Shown here: positions 14,648 to 19,221 of the stretch, piece after piece | Layout: the number at the start of each line of letters is the position of its first letter | Position numbering within the stretch: position 1 is the stretch's first letter | Origin: CAZMXI01 sp964570205 | GTDB lineage: Bacteria; Planctomycetota; Phycisphaerae; Tepidisphaerales; Tepidisphaeraceae | Direction of reading: 5' to 3' | DNA: 19,221 nucleotides | NCBI GenBank assembly: GCA_964570205.1 | Contig: CAZMXI010000094.1 | Span: forward strand, 1-19,221 | Made by a program: the position numbers and the translations under genes | Notes under the pieces: generated by a model | What the model was told of the DNA's origin: nothing | The model's input: the letters and a program-made list of their open reading frames with translations, nothing else | Databases searched by the model: none

Positions 14648-16321
14648 ATGAACGAACGCCACACCATCGAAATTGAGATTGCCGACGCCGAGAGCAACCT
14701 CGTCCGCCGCGCGCTCGAGGGCCAGCAACTGGTCATCGGCCGATCTCCGGACTCCCATATTCACCTTGACCGCGGCACCGTCTCACGAAGACATGCCGAA
14801 ATCTACTGCGACCCCTACCGCCGATGGTGGATCCGCGACCTTGGCAGCCGCAACGGCACCCGCGTCAACGGCCAGCTCGTCCCCGAGCACGTCATCCGCC
14901 CTGGCGACACCCTCGGCATCGGCGAATTCACCCTCAAGGTCGTCTCGCTCACCGGCGCCAGAGCCGCTACCCTCGATGATTCCCTCGGCTCCGGCGGCCT
15001 GGATGTATCCGAAGCCGCTGCCGAGATTTCCACCCTTCACGAAGTCGAAACGCCCAGACTTTCCGCTTCGCACCTGTCGATCATCAGTGAATTCGGCCAG
15101 ACCCTTCTCCGCATCGCCAAGCCCGAGGAACGCCTCGCCGAGCTCGCCCGCCTCATGGTCCGCCCCGAATTTCAGGGACGCTGTGCCCTCGCTTTGCGCA
15201 TCGAACGCGCTGAGTCCAACGAGAAACCCAAACTCCTTTGCCCCGTGCAGTCGGCTCCGCGCTGGCACGGGTGGAATCCCTATATCTCCCGCACCATCCT
15301 CCGAGCCATCCGCCGCAAGCCCGAGCCCGTTCTCGCCGGCAACGCCCCCTTCCATCAAGTCTCGGCCGAGATATCCATCTCGCCCGACGTCATGAAGCTC
15401 GCCACCATCGCCTGCCCCGTTCGCGTCGACGAGCAAGCCATGGACCTGCTCTACATCATCCTCGCGCCTGAATACGGCACCGGAGAATGGCTCGCTCTGG
15501 CCAATCTCGCCGTCCGCGAGTATCAGCAGGCCGAATCCGCTCATCTCTCCCGGCAGCAGGAATCCGCCCATGTCGCCATCGAACGCGAACTGCAGCAGGC
15601 GAGACAGATTCAGACCCGGCTGCTGCCCGGCAACCAGCCCATCCCCGGCCTTGACTGGTCCATCGGTTTCAAGCCCTGCCGCTGGGTCGGTGGCGACTAT
15701 ATTGACATTCTGCCGATCGAGCAGGACCGCCATCTTCTCGTCTGCGCTGACGTCTGCGGCAAAGGCCTCGCCGCGGCTCTCGTCGCTCACAGCCTTCACA
15801 CCACCGTCCGCATCGCTGTCCGCGCTGGTCTCACCCTGCCCAGTCTGATGACGCACCTCAACAACCATCTCTGTGAGACCCTGGGTGGGCAGTCCTTCGT
15901 CACCTTGCTCGGAATGGTCATTGAGCCCGCTACGGGCCTGACGCGCAGCGTCAGCGCCGGCCATTACCCTCCCATCGCCATCGCCTCCGACGGCGGCATG
16001 CGGCAGCTTCGAACCGTCACCACCATGCCCCTGGGCGTCTGCGAGTCGGAATTCGCCTGTGATGAAGATGCCCTCGCCCCCGGCGAGTTGCTTGTTCTCT
16101 ACACCGACGGCTTGATCGATCTGCGCTTGTCATCGGGCGACAGCCTCGGCCATGCCGCCCTCACCGCCCGTCTTCAGGATCTCTACCGCTCCGCGCCCAA
16201 CCTGCCCGCCTGCCAGCTCGCTGACCAGCTCACTTCTCTCCTGGATCAGCTTCAGGGCGATCAGCTCTCCTGCGACGATCGCACCTTCCTTCTGGCCAAG
16301 AGGACAGACACCCCCTGCTGA
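14648..16321 (+). CDS. FHA domain-containing PP2C-type (SpoIIE/RsbU) serine phosphatase
   Basis: A 557-residue signalling protein. The N-terminal FHA domain (about 5-100) has the phosphothreonine-binding residues: GRSPDSHI (31-38), VSRRHAEI (45-52) and GSRNGTRVNG (66-75). Residues of about 140-290 have GAF-like spacing. A helical linker (QQESAHVAIERELQQARQ, 303-320) leads into the phosphatase domain with QTRLLPG (322-328), WVGGDYID (346-353), CADVCGKGLAAALVAH (366-381), SAGHYPP (436-442), LYTDGLID (484-491) and CDDRTFL (542-548). Asp350, Asp368, Asp487 and Asp543 or Asp544 are placed as the metal ligands. RsbU-like phosphatases remove phosphate from anti-sigma antagonists; FHA suggests docking to a phosphothreonine protein, perhaps a Ser/Thr kinase. 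No kinase, anti-sigma or antagonist gene is nearby. The stop codon abuts that of recR. Confidence 0.9.
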   Translation: MNERHTIEIEIADAESNLVRRALEGQQLVIGRSPDSHIHLDRGTVSRRHAEIYCDPYRRWWIRDLGSRNGTRVNGQLVPEHVIRPGDTLGIGEFTLKVVSLTGARAATLDDSLGSGGLDVSEAAAEISTLHEVETPRLSASHLSIISEFGQTLLRIAKPEERLAELARLMVRPEFQGRCALALRIERAESNEKPKLLCPVQSAPRWHGWNPYISRTILRAIRRKPEPVLAGNAPFHQVSAEISISPDVMKLATIACPVRVDEQAMDLLYIILAPEYGTGEWLALANLAVREYQQAESAHLSRQQESAHVAIERELQQARQIQTRLLPGNQPIPGLDWSIGFKPCRWVGGDYIDILPIEQDRHLLVCADVCGKGLAAALVAHSLHTTVRIAVRAGLTLPSLMTHLNNHLCETLGGQSFVTLLGMVIEPATGLTRSVSAGHYPPIAIASDGGMRQLRTVTTMPLGVCESEFACDEDALAPGELLVLYTDGLIDLRLSSGDSLGHAALTARLQDLYRSAPNLPACQLADQLTSLLDQLQGDQLSCDDRTFLLAKRTDTPC

Positions 16322-16924
16322 TCACATCTTCTGTCTGCCGCTGATTGCGTCCGCCAGGATGTTCCGATTCGCATACTCGATGCTGCTCCCCGCTGGCAAC
16401 CCCCTCGCCAGCCGCGTTACGCCGACGTTCGGATACGCTGCCAGACGCTCCTGCACGTGCAGCGCTGTGCCGTCCCCCTCCATCGTCGGATTCGTCCCCA
16501 TGATCACCTCCCTCACCTCGCCTGATGCCGCCCGCTGCATCAGCGCGTCGATCGTCAGGTCCTTGGGCGCCACATCGTCCAGCGGCGAAATCCGACCCAG
16601 CAGCACGTGATATACCCCCCGATACAGCCCCGTCGCCTCCAGTGCCAGAAGATCCTTCGGTTGCTCCACCACGCACACCAGGCCATGGTCCCGACCCGCG
16701 TCCGAGCAGATGTCGCACGGATCGTTCTCGGTCAGGTTGAAGCAGACCGAGCAGTGCCGGATGCGCGTCTTCACATCCCGTACCGCGTCCGCCAGCTTCA
16801 TCGCTTCCTCGGGCTTCTGCTTCAACAGGAAAAATGCGATCCGTTCGGCCGATCGCGCTCCGATTCCCGGCAATCGGGCGAGTTCATTAATCAGGGTCTG
16901 GATGCTCTGCGTGTAACTGCTCAT
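16322..16924 (-). CDS. recR: Recombination mediator protein RecR
   Basis: A 200-residue DNA-repair protein of normal family length that acts with RecO (and RecF) to load RecA on SSB-coated DNA. It has the N-terminal helix-hairpin-helix LARLPGIGARSAERIA (15-30), the four-Cys zinc site C58-C61-C70-C73 (RHCSVCFNLTENDPCDIC), the Toprim core VCVVEQPKDLLALEATG (83-99), the signature MGTNPTMEGDGTALHV (142-157) and the C-terminal RLARGLPAGSSIEYAN (171-186). The ATG at 16924 begins the usual N-terminus. A TATAAT on this strand (16939-16934) ends nine bases before it, with no Shine-Dalgarno site, so the message may be nearly leaderless. The common dnaX-ybaB-recR arrangement is not present; the gene stands alone, convergent with the phosphatase gene and divergent from the DUF1015 gene. 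Confidence 0.97.
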   Translation of the reverse strand: MSSYTQSIQTLINELARLPGIGARSAERIAFFLLKQKPEEAMKLADAVRDVKTRIRHCSVCFNLTENDPCDICSDAGRDHGLVCVVEQPKDLLALEATGLYRGVYHVLLGRISPLDDVAPKDLTIDALMQRAASGEVREVIMGTNPTMEGDGTALHVQERLAAYPNVGVTRLARGLPAGSSIEYANRNILADAISGRQKM

Positions 16925-16933
16925 TCTGCCCGG

Positions 16934-16939
16934 ATTATA
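16934..16939 (-). promoter_or_regulatory. -10 box (TATAAT) of recR
   Basis: A perfect TATAAT on the minus strand is followed by nine bases and the recR ATG. The sequence after the box, CCGGGC, resembles CCGCGC after the box of the radical SAM gene at 7696. The predicted start is 0-4 nt before the ATG. The -35 region is weak. Confidence 0.5.
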
Positions 16940-17068
16940 GGAAGACCGGGCCTTCTCAGCGAGCGCCCGCGGGGTTGCGCCAACCGACAAGGCGGTCTGG
17001 CCAGCCCGCCGGATTCCGCGTTGAGGTCATTTCATTCCCGATTGCCCCATGGCCTTCTTGTCGCCCAA

Positions 17069-17098
17069 CTGGCAACAGACCCGCTCCCCCGGTATTCT
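17069..17098 (+). promoter_or_regulatory. Possible promoter of the DUF1015 gene
   Basis: CTGGCA (17069-17074, four of six to TTGACA), an 18-bp spacer, then TATTCT (17093-17098, four of six to TATAAT). The box ends nine bases before the ATG at 17108, again predicting a leader of a few bases at most and no Shine-Dalgarno site. Confidence 0.4.
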
Positions 17099-17107
17099 CT
17101 CCGCCCT

Positions 17108-18406
17108 ATGGCAACGATTCGTCCCTTCGCCGCCATCCGCTACGCCCGCCGGCCGAACCTGGATCTCTCCAAGGTCATCGCCCCCCCCTACGATGTGCTC
17201 AACGAGCACCAGAAAGCCGAACTGCTCAGCCGCGACCCCCATAACATCGTCGGCATCGACCTGCCGCACCTGCCAGCCAAAACTGCTGGCCCGGATTCGG
17301 TTTATGAACAGGCCGCCGGCGTCCTGAACGCTTGGCTCAAGGATGGCACATTCAAACAGGACCGTCGTCCGGCTCTTTACCCATATTGCCAGACCTACGA
17401 GCACCATGGCCGCAGCCATCGCCGTCGCGGCTTCTTCGCCCTGGTCAAGCTCGCCCCTTTTGGCACGGAGATCATTCCCCACGAGCGCACCTACAAAGGA
17501 CCCATCGAGGACCGCCTCAAGCTCATGCGCGCTACAGGTGTGCAGCTTTCACCGATTTTCGGGCTTTACAGCGATCCCAATAACCAGGTCGCAAGCCTGC
17601 TCTACCACAACCTTGGCCGCCCCGAGCACACCGGCACGCTGGATGATGTCCGCAATGACCTTTGGTCCATGCCCGATGCCGAAATCGAAAACCAGGTCAT
17701 CGACCTGCTGGCCACCAAGCCCGTCTACATCGCCGATGGCCATCACCGTTACACCACCGCCCTGCAGTACCAGGCCGAAGTGATCCAGCGGCACGGCGGC
17801 CATCTCCCCGACGCTCACCCCGCCAACTGGTGCCTGTTCGTGCTGATCAGCATGCAGGATGACGGCCTGCTCATCCACCCCACCCACCGCCTCCTTGGAG
17901 GGCTCCCGGCGTGGGATGCCGACATGTTCCTGTTCGCCATTCGCGACCATTTTGACGCCACCGAACTGCCCGGCCAATCCCCCGACCGGTACCTTCGCGA
18001 TGTGCTTCCCAAGCAGCCTCCCCACACGTTCGGCCTGTTCGACGGCGCTACCCGCAAGCTTTACGAGCTTCGCATGCGGGATGAGGATGTCCTGCACAAT
18101 CTCCAGCCCGAGCAATCCGAGGCATGGCGGAATCTCGACGTAGCGATCCTCCAGCACTACCTCATTGAGCAGATTCTGCAGCCACGTTTCGCGGGCGGAC
18201 GCGAAATCGTGCGAGGCTACACCGCCGACCCAGATGAAGTGGCCCCGCAGACCGACGGCCAGCGATACCAGATCGCTCTGCTCCTGCAATCCACTCCCTT
18301 GCAGGCTCTGGAGCACCTCGGCAAACGCGGAGAGGTCATGCCCCAGAAGAGCACCTTCTTCTACCCGAAGCTGGCCACCGGCATGGTCATCAACCCGCTG
18401 CGGTAG
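17108..18406 (+). CDS. DUF1015 family protein
   Basis: A 432-residue cytosolic protein of the conserved DUF1015 family, at the usual family length. Landmarks are IRPFAAIRY (4-12), SKVIAPPYDVL (21-31), the strand-rich YPYCQTYEHHGRSHRRRGFF (91-110), EIIPHERTYKGPIEDRLKLM (121-140), TGVQLSPIFGLYSD (143-156) and the signature YIADGHHRYTTALQYQ (207-222). The conserved His, Glu, Arg and Asp residues in the PHE-T-x-x-P-x-x-D-R and ADGHHRY blocks suggest an enzyme active site, but I know no firmly established reaction for the family. The ATG at 17108 gives the typical N-terminus. The gene diverges from recR and converges with the sialidase-fold gene, leaving only six bases between stop codons. Confidence 0.9.
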   Translation: MATIRPFAAIRYARRPNLDLSKVIAPPYDVLNEHQKAELLSRDPHNIVGIDLPHLPAKTAGPDSVYEQAAGVLNAWLKDGTFKQDRRPALYPYCQTYEHHGRSHRRRGFFALVKLAPFGTEIIPHERTYKGPIEDRLKLMRATGVQLSPIFGLYSDPNNQVASLLYHNLGRPEHTGTLDDVRNDLWSMPDAEIENQVIDLLATKPVYIADGHHRYTTALQYQAEVIQRHGGHLPDAHPANWCLFVLISMQDDGLLIHPTHRLLGGLPAWDADMFLFAIRDHFDATELPGQSPDRYLRDVLPKQPPHTFGLFDGATRKLYELRMRDEDVLHNLQPEQSEAWRNLDVAILQHYLIEQILQPRFAGGREIVRGYTADPDEVAPQTDGQRYQIALLLQSTPLQALEHLGKRGEVMPQKSTFFYPKLATGMVINPLR

Positions 18407-18412
18407 CGCGCT

Positions 18413-19221
18413 TCACCGGTACAGGTCCCGCACCGGGAAGGAACTGATCCGGGTCGTCTCCAACCCGTACGATGACCGGTGCGCGCAGTAGCCGAGCAGC
18501 ACGCGGTCTCCCGCGAACGCAATCGCCGTGTAGCAATACCCGTGTCCCGAGAGGTCCTCGATCAGCCGTTTGTTCTCCCACGTCTTTCCGCCATCGCGCG
18601 ACACGGCGGCAGCCAGCGGCGTGCGAATCGGCGGCTGCGAGCGGCGATAGCTCTCAGGCCGGCCGGCGTGATCGTTCCAGACGACCAGCAGATCGCCTGT
18701 GGACGGAATCCGCGTGATGGTTGCCGGCGCTTCAGGCGACCACAGGCCTGTCGGCTTCGGCGCAGACCATGTTTCGCCCTGATCGGTTGATTCGCTCTGG
18801 TACTGACAACCCAGTTTCGTGCGAATCAGCATCAGCAACCGTTCGGCGGCAGTTTCCACCACGCCCGGCTCCATCAGATTGATGCGCGATCCATCCTCGC
18901 CTCTGTCCAGAACCGTATGACCGCGACGCCAGGTCTTTCCGTTGTCGTCGGACAGGTAGACCACGACCTTACCGGGCTGCAGTCCGCCGCCCACGAAGCC
19001 GTGCAGCGATGTGGGCATCACCAGCCGTCCGCTGGCAAGTTGGATGACGCGGTTGTTGTTCAGGACGTAGTAACCCACCTCATCCGCGACGCACTCGATC
19101 GGATCGCTCCAGGTCTGCGCTTCATCTCGCGACAGCCGCAATACCGGCCGGCAGTCCCGCAGCGAGTTCTTTCGCAGATAGAAGATGGCGATTTCACCGG
19201 TCTTCACACGGAGCAGCGACA
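18413..19221 (-). CDS. Sialidase-family (six-bladed propeller) protein, partial (N-terminus beyond window)
   Basis: The last 268 residues of a gene whose start lies past the right edge. The frame stays open to the edge and reads SLLRVKTGEIAIFYLRKNS there, which is interior sequence, so the GTG at 19207 is not a true start. At least four Asp-box-like repeats are visible: SRDEAQTWSDP, SDDNGKTWRRG, STDQGETWSAP and SRDGGKTWENK. They mark the beta-propeller of exo-alpha-sialidases and related BNR proteins. An Arg in the segment DCRPVLRLS and others (SRINLMEPG, RTKLG) could belong to the acid-binding arginine set. True sialidase activity is unproven; planctomycetes have many such secreted proteins acting on complex glycans. 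Gene order here is convergent with DUF1015. Confidence 0.82.
   Translation of the reverse strand, partial: SLLRVKTGEIAIFYLRKNSLRDCRPVLRLSRDEAQTWSDPIECVADEVGYYVLNNNRVIQLASGRLVMPTSLHGFVGGGLQPGKVVVYLSDDNGKTWRRGHTVLDRGEDGSRINLMEPGVVETAAERLLMLIRTKLGCQYQSESTDQGETWSAPKPTGLWSPEAPATITRIPSTGDLLVVWNDHAGRPESYRRSQPPIRTPLAAAVSRDGGKTWENKRLIEDLSGHGYCYTAIAFAGDRVLLGYCAHRSSYGLETTRISSFPVRDLYR

Noticed and set aside
14783..15964. Minus-strand open frame of 393 codons opposite the FHA-PP2C gene
   Set aside because: Shadow frame; Gly/Asp/Ala/Glu-rich, with no recognisable fold.
1..19221. CRISPR arrays, tRNA or rRNA genes, insertion sequences, prophage or defence systems
   Set aside because: No direct repeat arrays, cloverleaf-like segments, transposase motifs or defence-type domains were seen on either strand by eye; a dedicated search was not possible.

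Overview
The window reads as GC-rich chromosomal DNA of a planctomycete-like bacterium, possibly of the Phycisphaerae lineage. That placement is inference from gene content: a PEP-CTERM exosortase substrate, an anaerobic sulfatase-maturase-type radical SAM enzyme, a PQQ-propeller/trypsin pair, a Gfo/Idh/MocA oxidoreductase, a GH99-like secreted protein, a sialidase-fold protein and an FHA-PP2C phosphatase, set among the housekeeping genes guaB and recR. I count 17 protein genes. The two at the window edges are partial. I saw no RNA genes, insertion sequences, phage genes or CRISPR arrays.

Layout: (1) 1-1211, minus strand: a family-2 glycosyltransferase followed by an NAD-dependent epimerase cut by the window edge. 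(2) 1212-1528: a 317-bp divergent regulatory region with a good sigma70-type promoter for the glycosyltransferase and two dyads. (3) 1529-2245, plus: a PEP-CTERM protein. (4) 2274-5505, minus: an overlapping pair, a membrane-anchored or exported trypsin-like protease and a secreted PQQ-type beta-propeller protein. (5) 5580-11826, plus: Gfo/Idh oxidoreductase, SAM methyltransferase, anSME-type radical SAM protein, fructosamine-kinase-like protein and guaB. (6) 11970-14571, plus: two overlapping lipoprotein genes and a GH99-like protein with a C-terminal CBM9/DOMON-like domain. (7) 14648-16321, plus: an FHA-PP2C phosphatase, meeting recR (16322-16924, minus) stop codon to stop codon. (8) 17108-18406, plus: a DUF1015 protein, converging on a partial sialidase-fold gene (18413-19221, minus).

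Two observations stand out. First, several cytosolic genes (guaB, the radical SAM gene, recR, DUF1015) have a -10-like hexamer ending only 7-10 nt before the ATG, with no Shine-Dalgarno site. This predicts leaderless or nearly leaderless mRNAs, whereas most of the genes for exported and cell-envelope products carry a purine-rich ribosome-binding site. At two neighbouring junctions the TATAAT hexamer also contains the TAA stop codon of the gene before it. Second, the glycosyltransferase lacks about 17-18 residues of its first Rossmann-like unit, where the nucleotide-binding V-Y-N-E loop should be. It is either a broken gene, an assembly error or an odd variant. I see no self-contained new system such as a defence island. 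The most credible under-described modules are the protease/propeller pair and the lipoprotein/GH99-like cluster.
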